A stretch of 9,870 nt of DNA from an uncultured Chlamydiae bacterium (GTDB taxonomy: Bacteria; Chlamydiota; Chlamydiia; Chlamydiales; Rhabdochlamydiaceae), in contig CAIPRZ010000121.1 in NCBI GenBank assembly GCA_903867585.1, positions 1-9,870 on the forward strand. Direction: 5' to 3'. The position numbers and the translations under genes were made by a program. Below the pieces are notes generated by a model, which was not told the DNA's origin, ran no database searches, and was given only the letters and a program-made list of their open reading frames with translations. Within the stretch, counting starts at the first letter, position 1. Every line of letters begins with the position of its first letter. This document shows positions 1-7,555 of this stretch, piece after piece.

Positions 1-6
1 GATCTT

Positions 7-393
7 TTAACGTTTGGAGAATTGGAAGCGTTTTCTCGCTCCGGCATGACCATATTTTTTACGCTCTCTACGACGAGAATCGCGAGTAAGATAACCCATC
101 TCTTTTAGATCAGGTCTTACTAGGTCGTTTTGAAGAACTAAAGCTCTTGAAATCCCTAAACGGGCTGCAATCACTTGACCTTCAATACCACCACCTTTAA
201 CGCGGATTACCATATCGTATTGACCGTTAGTTCCGATTTTTTCAAGCGGAGCTAAGATTGTTTTTCTTTGAAGCTCTAAAGGGAAATAAACAGAAAAGTC
301 TTTACCGTTTACATCAATTTTACCACTTCCGCTGCGTAATCTAACAGAGGCCACAGCTGTTTTTCTTCGTCCTGTTCCGATATATTCTTTCAT
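7..393 (-). CDS. rpsI: 30S ribosomal protein S9
   Basis: This is the small-subunit ribosomal protein S9, which binds the 16S rRNA head; its C-terminal tail reaches toward the P-site tRNA. The 128-residue length is normal for the family. Visible family features are the N-terminal GTGRRKTAVASVRL block, the glycine-rich VKGGGIEGQ segment (about residues 65-73), the basic RRRERKKYG motif near residue 108, and the universal C-terminal SKR. The tail reads FQFSKR where most bacteria have PQFSKR; as I recall, chlamydial S9 has the same form. The ATG start at 391-393 follows the rplM stop by 14 bases, with only a weak AGAG as ribosome binding site. It is the second gene of the L13-S9 operon. Its terminator, if any, lies left of the window. 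Confidence 0.97.
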   Translation of the reverse strand: MKEYIGTGRRKTAVASVRLRSGSGKIDVNGKDFSVYFPLELQRKTILAPLEKIGTNGQYDMVIRVKGGGIEGQVIAARLGISRALVLQNDLVRPDLKEMGYLTRDSRRRERKKYGHAGARKRFQFSKR

Positions 394-407
394 AAGGTCT
401 CTTAAAA

Positions 408-860
408 TTAAATGTTAACAACGATTGGGTTTTGAGCATTCATGCCATGATCGGTTCCAGCAAAAACTCTTAGTCTTCTTACTTGGTGCTCAGAAAGACG
501 AGTTTTTGGCATCATCCCTTTTACGGCATGGAAAATGATGTAATCAGGTTTTCTAGCTTTCATCGTTCTGTAAGGCACTTCGCGAAGACCGCCCATAGCG
601 CCGGTGTAATAATGATAGATTTTACGGGCTTCTTTATTGCCAGTAACAACGATTTTATCGGCGTTGACTACAATCACTCCATCACCACTTTCTACGTGGG
701 AAGTAAAGGTTGTTTTGTGTTTACCTCTAAGGATTTTTGCCACTTCTGAGGCAAAACGCCCTAAAGTTTTTCCGCTTGCATCAAGAACTAACCATTTTTG
801 GTCTTTGACGGCCTGTTCTTTCGTTAAAAGCGTAGTTTGTTGTTGTTTATTGACGACCAT
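408..860 (-). CDS. rplM: 50S ribosomal protein L13
   Basis: This is large-subunit protein L13, an early-assembly 23S rRNA-binding protein. Family blocks are visible in order: KWLVLDASGKTLGRFAS, LRGKHKTTFTSHVESGD, YHYYTGAMGGLREVP, and the C-terminal VKGMMPKTRL followed by LRVFAGTDHGMNAQNP. I chose the ATG at 858-860, giving 150 residues, about the usual length for chlamydial L13; it has an AGG eight bases upstream. The reading frame stays open to a TTG at 927-929, which would add 23 residues rich in K, P and N. That TTG has no recognisable ribosome binding site, but it would lie inside the predicted transcript, so the longer form cannot be excluded. The gene is first in the operon with rpsI and is read from the promoter at 953-981. 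Confidence 0.95.
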   Translation of the reverse strand: MVVNKQQQTTLLTKEQAVKDQKWLVLDASGKTLGRFASEVAKILRGKHKTTFTSHVESGDGVIVVNADKIVVTGNKEARKIYHYYTGAMGGLREVPYRTMKARKPDYIIFHAVKGMMPKTRLSEHQVRRLRVFAGTDHGMNAQNPIVVNI

Positions 861-952
861 GACTGTTGCCTGTGAATTGTACTTTTTTAAATTGGGCTTT
901 ACTATATCGGGTTTGGTTTTTTTTTGCAAAGAAACTGCTGAAGAGTTTTTAG

Positions 953-981
953 ATTAAAATTATTTATTACCATCTTGTCAA
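953..981 (-). promoter_or_regulatory. Sigma70/sigma66-type promoter for rplM-rpsI
   Basis: On the minus strand the sequence reads TTGACA (plus positions 976-981), a 17-base spacer (959-975), then TTTAAT (953-958). The -35 is a perfect consensus and the spacer is optimal; the -10 matches 5 of 6. The predicted start of transcription is near 946, giving a leader of about 85 bases to the preferred rplM ATG. The promoter is inferred from sequence only. Confidence 0.6.
957..978. repeat. Near-copy of the 8862-8884 segment
   Basis: This is the partner of the segment at 8862-8884. It lies inside the overlapping rplM/miaB promoters, covering the spacer and parts of the minus-strand -35 and -10. Its AT-richness makes part of the match cheap, but the trailing ATCTTGT and the shared promoter setting make it notable. 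Confidence 0.5.
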
Positions 982-1003
982 ACTCTTTGGACTCAGGTAT
1001 CCT
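975..1003 (+). promoter_or_regulatory. Candidate promoter for miaB, overlapping the rplM promoter
   Basis: On the plus strand TTGTCA (975-980) is followed by a 17-base spacer and TATCCT (998-1003). The -35 matches 5 of 6 and the -10 matches 4 of 6. Transcription would start near 1010, leaving a leader of about 20 bases that contains the GAGG at 1022-1025, four bases before the miaB ATG. The -35 overlaps the minus-strand -35 almost completely. A rival pair, TTGGAC (987-992) with TTATAT (1011-1016), would start too close to the ATG. Confidence 0.4.
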
Positions 1004-1029
1004 CTACGCCTTATATAAGACGAGGCTCT

Positions 1030-2367
1030 ATGCGCGAATTAAAAACTTTCTTTGTTAAGACCTATGGCTGCCAGATGAATGAGCTGGACACCGAGATTAT
1101 GGCCGGAAGCCTAAAAAAACGGGGTCTTCTACGGACAGATGACGAAGAGACAGCTGATCTCATGATTTTTAATACCTGCTCTATTAGAGACCTTGCTGAG
1201 CGAAAAGTCATGGGTAAAATTGGTAAAATGACTAAATCTACTAAAAATAGGCCAATGATCGGGGTTACCGGCTGCATGGCGATGGCTAAAAAAGAGACTC
1301 TTTTTAAAAAACTTCCTTACATCGATTTTGTTATTGGTACCAATAACATCATGGATCTTAATCAAGTTTTAGACCAAACCCTTGCCACCTCACGACCTGT
1401 GATACGGACCGATGACCGTTTTGAAGAGAATTTAGATTATTTAAGCGCTGAGCGTGATGATAAAATTAAAGCCTACGTCTCTATTATCCGTGGCTGCGAC
1501 AAGTATTGCACCTATTGTGTGGTCCCTTATACAAGAGGACAAGAGGTCTCAAGATCTCCTGAAAGCATCATCGAAGAGTGCCAGAAGCTTGTAGATCAAG
1601 GTTATAAAGAGATCACCCTACTTGGGCAAAACGTCAATAGCTATGGTAAAGATAAGCCTGAATGGCAAACCCTTTTCCATGATCTTTTATACAAGCTAGA
1701 TGCCATTAAGGGACTTGAAAGGATCCGATTTATGACCTCACATCCGGTTGATATCACCTTTGAGCTTATGACAGCTATTAGAGATTTAAAATCGGTTTGT
1801 GAATTCGTCCACTTCCCCATGCAGGCAGGTTCTGATCGTATCTTAAAAAAGATGCACCGCATCTATACCATCGATCAGTATCTTGAAAAAGTAGATCTTC
1901 TTAAAAAAACTGTTCCTAATGTCTCTTTAGGGACCGATATTATTGTTGGATTCCCCTCAGAGACCGATGAAGAATTCCAAATGACTTATGATCATTATAA
2001 AAATATCGGCTATTCGGTCGGTTTTATCTTTTCATATAGCCCTCGAAAAGGGACTCCTGCCTTTAGATGGAAGGATGATATTTCTGAAGAGGTGAAAAAC
2101 GAGCGTTTACATAAACTTTTAGATTTACAAGCTGAACTTGCTAATCAAGAAAGGCATAATATGCTTGGTCAAGTGGTTGAAGTGCTTGTCGAAAAAAGGA
2201 TCAAGGACGAGAAGTTTTTAAAAGGGCGCACCCGCTGCTGGAAAAATGTCCATTTTGAAGGTCCTGATGCTTTGATTGGTACTTTGCAAAAAGTGACAGT
2301 TACTGGCTTTAGCCATCAGACTCTTCACGCCAAATTACAAGGCCTTGAACCGCTTAAACTTATTTAA
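1030..2367 (+). CDS. miaB: tRNA-2-methylthio-N6-dimethylallyladenosine synthase MiaB
   Basis: This radical-SAM methylthiotransferase adds a methylthio group at C2 of i6A37 in tRNAs that read codons starting with U, forming ms2i6A after MiaA. The 445-residue protein has the three-part family layout. An N-terminal UPF0004 domain has C14 (TYGCQMNE), C50 (NTCSIR) and C82 (TGCMA), which hold the auxiliary 4Fe-4S cluster. The radical-SAM core has C156, C160 and C163 in GCDKYCTYC, followed by VPYTRG. A C-terminal TRAM domain covers roughly residues 375-440. The NTCSIRDLAE and TRGQEVSR wording fits MiaB rather than MtaB or RimO. The ATG has GAGG four bases upstream. The gene runs away from rplM and ends convergently with ligA, with an 8-base overlap. 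The isoprenyltransferase partner, miaA, is not in the window. Confidence 0.95.
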   Translation: MRELKTFFVKTYGCQMNELDTEIMAGSLKKRGLLRTDDEETADLMIFNTCSIRDLAERKVMGKIGKMTKSTKNRPMIGVTGCMAMAKKETLFKKLPYIDFVIGTNNIMDLNQVLDQTLATSRPVIRTDDRFEENLDYLSAERDDKIKAYVSIIRGCDKYCTYCVVPYTRGQEVSRSPESIIEECQKLVDQGYKEITLLGQNVNSYGKDKPEWQTLFHDLLYKLDAIKGLERIRFMTSHPVDITFELMTAIRDLKSVCEFVHFPMQAGSDRILKKMHRIYTIDQYLEKVDLLKKTVPNVSLGTDIIVGFPSETDEEFQMTYDHYKNIGYSVGFIFSYSPRKGTPAFRWKDDISEEVKNERLHKLLDLQAELANQERHNMLGQVVEVLVEKRIKDEKFLKGRTRCWKNVHFEGPDALIGTLQKVTVTGFSHQTLHAKLQGLEPLKLI

Positions 2368-2369
2368 GC
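2352..2369. other. Small inverted repeat across the convergent miaB and ligA stop codons
   Basis: GCTTAAA (2352-2358) and TTTAAGC (2363-2369) form a perfect 7-bp stem with a 4-base loop, and both stop codons lie within it. Only two of the seven pairs are G-C, and neither strand has a T run after it, so a classical intrinsic terminator is not supported. It may slow converging transcription or be chance. Confidence 0.35.
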
Positions 2370-4363
2370 CTGTTCACAAATTCTTCTTCTGTAAGAAGCG
2401 GTACTTTAAGCTCTTTGGCTTTTTCAAGTTTAGAGCCCGCTTCTTCTCCATAAAGGACAAAATCGGTTTTTTTGCTAACGCTTCCAGAAACTTTGCCCCC
2501 CCTTTCTTCTATTAAAGCTTTAGCTTCATCACGAGAATACTTTTCAAGTGTTCCTGTTAAAACAAAAGTTTTTCCTTCAAAAGGGTGTCCTTTAATCAGT
2601 TTAATCGGACTATTCTCAATTTTTAAACCAGCTTCTATAAGATGGAAAATCATCTGTTTTTTATTAGGGTCATGAAAAAAATCATAAATGCTGCCAGCTG
2701 ATTTTTCTCCTATCCCCTCAATTTTTACAAGTGAGGCCATACTAGCATTTGAAAGGGCTTCTAGATCATGAAAATGCTTAGAAAGCATAAGGGCAAGACT
2801 TGTTCCCACTGAAGGAATTCCAAGCGATTGCAAGAGCCTAGCTAAACTTACACCTTTAGCTTTATGCAATGCTGATAAGACATTTTGTATCGATTTATCT
2901 TTAAATCCTTCAAGCTGGCTCAGCTGTTTTTCGCTCAAATTAAAAAAATCTGCTGGCTCTTTGACAAAATGGTGGGCGTATAAAGCTCTTACAACCTTCT
3001 CGCCAAGATGCTCAATATCAAGGCCGTTTTTAGAAACAAAAAATTGGAGAAACCGGATTTTTTGTTCATCACACCCTTTAAAGTTGAGACAGTAGATACC
3101 CACATCATCTTCTTTTTTATGTAAACTATGGCCACAGCTTGGACATTTTGTGGGCATATGAAAACTTTTAGATTCATGGGGTCTTGCGTTTTTATTAACC
3201 CCAGTTACTTTGGGGATTACATCGCCCCCTTTTTCAATAAAGACCTCATCGCCGATCCGGATATCTTTTCGCTCGATTTCATCTCCATTATGTAACGTTG
3301 CACGAGAAATCGTGGAGCCAGCAAGCAATACCGGCTCAAGTTCTGCAACAGGAGTGATAATACCGGTTCTTCCCACTTGGAGGGTAATATCTAATAATTT
3401 GGTTTTAGCCGCTTCGGGCGCAAATTTATAAGCGATGGCAAAGCGGGGCGTTTTGGCTGTAAATCCTAATCTGTCATGATAAGCAATATGATCTAATTTA
3501 ATGACGATTCCATCGATATCAAAAGGCAGCTTAGATCTTAGATGCTGGATTTTTTCAGCATACTCTTGGATCTCTTTTAGATTTTTAGCTAAACAGATAT
3601 GAGACTTATTTTGATGAGGTAATCCCCATTTTTCCAAATAGGGATTAAGCTCATGCTGATTTTCTAACTCAAAATCTTCTGCTTGAGCGATTCCATAAAA
3701 AACAATATCAAGCTCCCTTTTTTTAACCTCATGGGGATCGAGCATTTTAAGAGATCCAGACGCTGCATTTCTTGGATTAGCGTATAAAGGCTCTTCAAGT
3801 TCCTGTTTTTCTTTATTCAATTTTTCAAAAACCGCATGAGGCATATAAACCTCACCCCTTAATTCTAACACTTTGGGGTAGTGGTCTTTTAAATTTTTGG
3901 GTAAGCGATTAATTGTTAAAATATTGGCAGTGACATCATCCCCTTGAACCCCATCTCCACGAGTAAGGGCTTGAGTAAGCTTGCCGTTTTCATATTTCAC
4001 TGAGATGGCAATTCCATCCATTTTTAGTTCACAATTGTAGAAAATAGGCCCTTTTTCAATTTCTTTAGTAACCCGATCCATAAAGGCTTTGATCTCTTCA
4101 TAGGTATAGGTATTACCCAAAGAAAGCATCGGCACATCATGTTTTTTTTGCCTAAAGCCTTTTGTCGGTTTATCGGCAAGAACTTGAGAGGGCGAGGCGC
4201 TGGTTATAAAATCGGGATGTTTTTTTTCAATTTTTTTGAGCTCTAAAATCAGCTGATCATAATCAAAATCAGAAATCTCTGGATTTGATTCTTCATAATA
4301 GAGCTTATCGTGATGGCTAATGAGTTTGATGAGTTCTTTATAGCGCTTAAGATCATCGGTCAT
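2360..4363 (-). CDS. ligA: NAD+-dependent DNA ligase LigA
   Basis: LigA seals nicks between Okazaki fragments and after repair, using NAD+. The 667 residues are full length and all family domains are present. Domain Ia with YYEE and DFDYDQL comes first (1-70). The nucleotidyltransferase domain follows (about 70-318), with the adenylated lysine K114 in LKMDG, the TRGDG motif and DGIVIK near 284-289. Next are an OB fold (about 320-400) and a zinc finger with C407, C410, C425 and C431. Helix-hairpin-helix repeats (about 440-590) include GIPSVG and IEGIGEKSAG, and a BRCT domain ends the protein (about 593-667, FVLTGTLEKYSRDEA). The ATG at 4361-4363 overlaps the glgB stop as ATGA and no Shine-Dalgarno sequence precedes it, so translation is probably coupled to glgB. 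It is the last gene of the operon and converges on miaB. Confidence 0.97.
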   Translation of the reverse strand: MTDDLKRYKELIKLISHHDKLYYEESNPEISDFDYDQLILELKKIEKKHPDFITSASPSQVLADKPTKGFRQKKHDVPMLSLGNTYTYEEIKAFMDRVTKEIEKGPIFYNCELKMDGIAISVKYENGKLTQALTRGDGVQGDDVTANILTINRLPKNLKDHYPKVLELRGEVYMPHAVFEKLNKEKQELEEPLYANPRNAASGSLKMLDPHEVKKRELDIVFYGIAQAEDFELENQHELNPYLEKWGLPHQNKSHICLAKNLKEIQEYAEKIQHLRSKLPFDIDGIVIKLDHIAYHDRLGFTAKTPRFAIAYKFAPEAAKTKLLDITLQVGRTGIITPVAELEPVLLAGSTISRATLHNGDEIERKDIRIGDEVFIEKGGDVIPKVTGVNKNARPHESKSFHMPTKCPSCGHSLHKKEDDVGIYCLNFKGCDEQKIRFLQFFVSKNGLDIEHLGEKVVRALYAHHFVKEPADFFNLSEKQLSQLEGFKDKSIQNVLSALHKAKGVSLARLLQSLGIPSVGTSLALMLSKHFHDLEALSNASMASLVKIEGIGEKSAGSIYDFFHDPNKKQMIFHLIEAGLKIENSPIKLIKGHPFEGKTFVLTGTLEKYSRDEAKALIEERGGKVSGSVSKKTDFVLYGEEAGSKLEKAKELKVPLLTEEEFVNRLK

Positions 4364-6477
4364 AAATAAAGATCAAATATTAAACAGGCTAAGGGTGGAA
4401 GATTTAATGTAACTTTCATCCTATCAGAATGTTCCCATTTTGAAGAGCTAAAAGATACCGGATAATTAGAACCTGCATAAGTTCCTTCATCGGTATTCAT
4501 TTTTAGTTTTAATGAGGAACCATAGGGAAGATAGAGATCATAATTATCGTGAACTTGGGGAGTAAAATTTAAAACCACAAGTAGGCTATGGTTGTCTGAT
4601 TTTCTTAAAAAAGCAAGTACGCTATTTTTAGAATCATCCAAACAGACCCATTCAAATCCTGAAGGATCATGATCTTTTTGATGAAGGGCTGATTCATTTA
4701 GATAAAGATGATTTAAATCTCTCACAAGCTTTTTAATGCCGACACTTTCATAATTGGCTAAAAGGTGCCATGATAAAGAGCGTTCCATATTCCACTCTTC
4801 ATAATCACCAAGCTCATTACCCATAAAGCTCAATTTTTTACCAGGTAGAGTCATCATATAAGCTAAAAGCAATCGTAGGTTCGCAAATTTTTGCCATAAA
4901 TCCCCGGGCATCTTAGAAAGCAGCGATCTTTTACCATGAACTACTTCATCGTGTGATAGGACATATTGAAATTTTTCAGAATAAGCATAGATCATTCCAA
5001 AGGTCAAAAGATGGTGATGATGGTTGCGATAGAGCGGATCGTGAGAAAAATATTTTAAAGTATCATTCATCCAACCCATATTCCATTTTAAATCAAATCC
5101 AAGTCCTGAGTAGTCTAAAGAATGAGTGACTCCACAAAAGGAGGTCGACTCTTCAGCGATCATTAAAACCCCTGGGCAATGGTAATGGACAACAGCATTA
5201 AGGTGTTTTATAAAATCAATCGCTTCAAGGTTCTCTTTACCGCCGTATTCATTAGGAATCCACTCCCCCTCTTTTCGCCCATAATCTAAATAAAGCATGG
5301 ATGCGACCGCATCGACTCTTAGTCCATCCACATGACATTCTTCAAGCCAAAATAGAGCTGAGGCCATGAGAAAATTTTTAACCTCGTGGCGGCCATAATT
5401 AAAAATGAGAGTTTGCCAATGAGGATGAAAGCCTTTTCTAGTATCTTGGTGCTCATAAAGACAAGTTCCATCAAATTTGGCTAATGCAAATTCATCGGAT
5501 GGGAAGTGAGCTGGAACCCAATCAACAATAACCCCGATCCCTTCTTGATGGAGGTGATTTACAAAAAACTTAAAATCATCAAGGGTTCCATACCTGGAAC
5601 TGGGAGCAAAAAAACCGGTAACTTGATAGCCCCACGATTCATCAAGCGGATGCTCAAGAATAGGTAATAATTGAATATGAGTGTAACCCATCAATTTAGC
5701 ATAAGCTGCCAGCTCAAACGCGGCATCTTTAAATAGAAGCCCTTTTTTCCAAGAGCCTAAGTGCAGTTCATAACAGTTGATCGGGATTTTTGTATGATCT
5801 TTAGAAGCTCGTGTATTTAAATAGGCTTCATCATTAAAAAGAAAGCGGGATTGAGTTACACAGGCTGCCTCTTTAGGTCTTAACTCATACCCATGCGCCA
5901 TGGGATCTGTTTTAATCAATTCTTGTCCATAAGCTGTGGTAATACAAAACTTATATTTTTCCCCCTCTTTAAGACCCGGAACAAAAAGCTCCCAAATACC
6001 GGAAGAACCAAGGGATCGCATCGGATTTGTTTTTTTACAAAAATGGTTAAAATCAGCGATGAGAGAAACCTTGGCAGCCGAAGGAGCCCAAACAGCAAAA
6101 TGGACCCCTTTAATTCCATTAATCGTTAAGGCATGGGCGCCAAGCTTTTGATAAAGTTTGTAATGGACCCCTTTAGCAAATAAATATTGATCTACTTCTG
6201 AAAGAACAGGACCAAATAAGTAGGGATCTTCAGCTAAAAGACCCGAGGTATGATAGAGCTTATAGGTTTTAATCTTTTTGGGAATTTTTTCATAAAAGAT
6301 CCCCTCCTGCTCCCCTTTCTCAAGTCTAATGAGTTCATCATCAATTTGAGCATAACAATCGATAAATCCTGGGCGGTAGGCGGCGATAACATCATACTCC
6401 TCATCCAATGAATGACGTCCTAAAAAGGAATGAGGATTATAAGAGGTGAAATTATGAAGTCTATAAGTATCAAGCAT
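4360..6477 (-). CDS. glgB: 1,4-alpha-glucan (glycogen) branching enzyme, GH13
   Basis: GlgB cuts alpha-1,4 glucan chains and rejoins them as alpha-1,6 branches during glycogen synthesis in the cytoplasm. The 705 residues keep the long E. coli-like layout: an N-terminal N1 domain (1-110, with FLGRHSL), a CBM48 domain (about 115-215, FAVWAPSAAKVSLIADFN), the GH13 barrel, and a C-terminal beta domain. Catalytic regions are intact: DWVPAHF with D319, LRVDAVAS with the nucleophile D389, AEEST with the acid/base E442, and LSHDEVVHGK with D510. Other family blocks are GEWIPNEYGG, MPGDLWQKFANLR and FMGNELG. The ATG at 6475-6477 lies inside a perfect hairpin (6474-6492), with AAGG only two bases upstream as a possible binding site. 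It sits 43 bases after the unknown gene and overlaps ligA by four bases. No other glycogen gene is in the window. Confidence 0.96.
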   Translation of the reverse strand: MLDTYRLHNFTSYNPHSFLGRHSLDEEYDVIAAYRPGFIDCYAQIDDELIRLEKGEQEGIFYEKIPKKIKTYKLYHTSGLLAEDPYLFGPVLSEVDQYLFAKGVHYKLYQKLGAHALTINGIKGVHFAVWAPSAAKVSLIADFNHFCKKTNPMRSLGSSGIWELFVPGLKEGEKYKFCITTAYGQELIKTDPMAHGYELRPKEAACVTQSRFLFNDEAYLNTRASKDHTKIPINCYELHLGSWKKGLLFKDAAFELAAYAKLMGYTHIQLLPILEHPLDESWGYQVTGFFAPSSRYGTLDDFKFFVNHLHQEGIGVIVDWVPAHFPSDEFALAKFDGTCLYEHQDTRKGFHPHWQTLIFNYGRHEVKNFLMASALFWLEECHVDGLRVDAVASMLYLDYGRKEGEWIPNEYGGKENLEAIDFIKHLNAVVHYHCPGVLMIAEESTSFCGVTHSLDYSGLGFDLKWNMGWMNDTLKYFSHDPLYRNHHHHLLTFGMIYAYSEKFQYVLSHDEVVHGKRSLLSKMPGDLWQKFANLRLLLAYMMTLPGKKLSFMGNELGDYEEWNMERSLSWHLLANYESVGIKKLVRDLNHLYLNESALHQKDHDPSGFEWVCLDDSKNSVLAFLRKSDNHSLLVVLNFTPQVHDNYDLYLPYGSSLKLKMNTDEGTYAGSNYPVSFSSSKWEHSDRMKVTLNLPPLACLIFDLYL

Positions 6478-6492
6478 AGCCTTATGCTATGC
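6474..6492 (-). promoter_or_regulatory. Hairpin enclosing the glgB start codon
   Basis: GCATAGC (6474-6480) and GCTATGC (6486-6492) are perfect 7-bp complements with a 5-base loop. In the mRNA the stem is GCAUAGC, the loop AUAAG and the second arm GCUAUGC; the glgB AUG sits in the second arm and the only AAGG spans loop and stem. The structure could hide the start codon. A T run lies before the hairpin on the transcribed strand, not after it, so it is not a terminator. Regulatory function is inference. Confidence 0.4.
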
Positions 6493-6520
6493 AAAAAAAA
6501 ACTTTTTAGAGCAAGGTACT

Positions 6521-7555
6521 TTAAGCTTGGAATTGATCGAAGTGGTAAATACCGGGTTCAAAGCTTGTAGCTAAAGGTATTTTTTTCCCTTTTTTTCTCA
6601 CTCTAAATTTTTTAACTTCACGAGTGAATTGAATGTTGAGATCACAAGGAACCTGAATATCTAAGACCATTTGACGGATGAACCCTTTTGTCCATTCAAG
6701 GTGAACTTTGCCAAAACTAAAGCTTAAAGCACACGCTTTACCTGCAATGAGCTCTCTTGGAAGATCATGCAAGATGAAAAGATCGCTATTTTTATGCGCT
6801 GCTAAAAACGATTTAATCCAGACAGCCATTTTAAGATTTAGATAAAGAGCTGAATGTCTTGTGTCATCTAAATTTTGAAGACCTTGATGAAAATCATCTT
6901 GAAGACTTGGTATAAAAAAATCGGAATAAAATCCTTTAAGGATCTTTTCTAAAATCAGAGCTCTTTGAGGTTGAGATCCTATTTTAAGCTCATCAACCAG
7001 ATTGAGGACGCCTGATTGTGGAATCGGCAAAGGAAGTTCTAATTTAGAACCTAAACAAAAAAGAAAAGGTAAAAACTCTTTCATCGAACTCTCTTTATTG
7101 ATCCGAGAGACGTCTTGTTTTTTACTGATCCCTAAGTAAATCTTTTCATTGACCGATTTACTTTCAAAAGCTTCTTCAACAAGTTTTAATGGATGTTTTA
7201 GCTTTAAAATGTGCTCTTGACCGTTCAGAAAAACGGTAAGAGATTCTTGTTTGAACCGCTCTAATTGGATATAAAGGGCTTTATTTTCTTTAAAGATTTT
7301 TAACTCTATAAATCCCTCTTTGCACTCCCCAAAAACTCTAGCTTGATTTTTGTCAAAATCCACTTCAGTGGTGAACTCCTTATAGAAATCAGAAATTTTT
7401 AAATCTAAAACAAAATGGGTGCTTTTATTTAAAAAATCTTCGCCGATAATTTTACAAGGAAACAAGGTCAAAAGAGTGGAAGAACCAGGGATTAAAACTC
7501 TTTGTTTTTTTTCATGGCTAAAAGGTTTTAATCGTTGATGAATAGCTATAGTCAT
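6521..7555 (-). CDS. Unrecognised 344-residue protein between mtaB and glgB
   Basis: I do not recognise this protein with confidence. It has no signal peptide, no membrane segment and no obvious catalytic motif, so it is probably cytoplasmic. Residues about 15-125 look beta-rich, with alternating hydrophobic residues and paired charges. Residues about 185-265 look mainly helical. The last 70 residues (from FGKVHLEWTKG to GIYHFDQF) read like a C-terminal beta-sandwich, loosely recalling the terminal domain of large GH65/GH95 glycosidases, but the catalytic barrel of such enzymes is absent. That likeness is a weak impression. The ATG at 7553-7555 overlaps the mtaB stop as ATGA, so translation is probably coupled, and glgB starts 43 bases downstream. 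A role in glucan metabolism is possible from position alone. The reading frame is intact and codon use resembles its neighbours. Confidence 0.85.
   Translation of the reverse strand: MTIAIHQRLKPFSHEKKQRVLIPGSSTLLTLFPCKIIGEDFLNKSTHFVLDLKISDFYKEFTTEVDFDKNQARVFGECKEGFIELKIFKENKALYIQLERFKQESLTVFLNGQEHILKLKHPLKLVEEAFESKSVNEKIYLGISKKQDVSRINKESSMKEFLPFLFCLGSKLELPLPIPQSGVLNLVDELKIGSQPQRALILEKILKGFYSDFFIPSLQDDFHQGLQNLDDTRHSALYLNLKMAVWIKSFLAAHKNSDLFILHDLPRELIAGKACALSFSFGKVHLEWTKGFIRQMVLDIQVPCDLNIQFTREVKKFRVRKKGKKIPLATSFEPGIYHFDQFQA

Noticed and set aside
483..957. Plus-strand open frames opposite rplM
   Set aside because: They lie antisense to an unmistakable ribosomal protein gene, have no family features and no upstream signals.
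5893..6151. Short open frames on both strands inside glgB
   Set aside because: They fall within the conserved CBM48 coding region of glgB and have no features of their own.
6474..6504. Hairpin next to an A/T run as an intrinsic terminator of the gene before glgB
   Set aside because: On the minus strand the T run precedes the stem instead of following it, and on the plus strand an A run follows it, so neither orientation fits.
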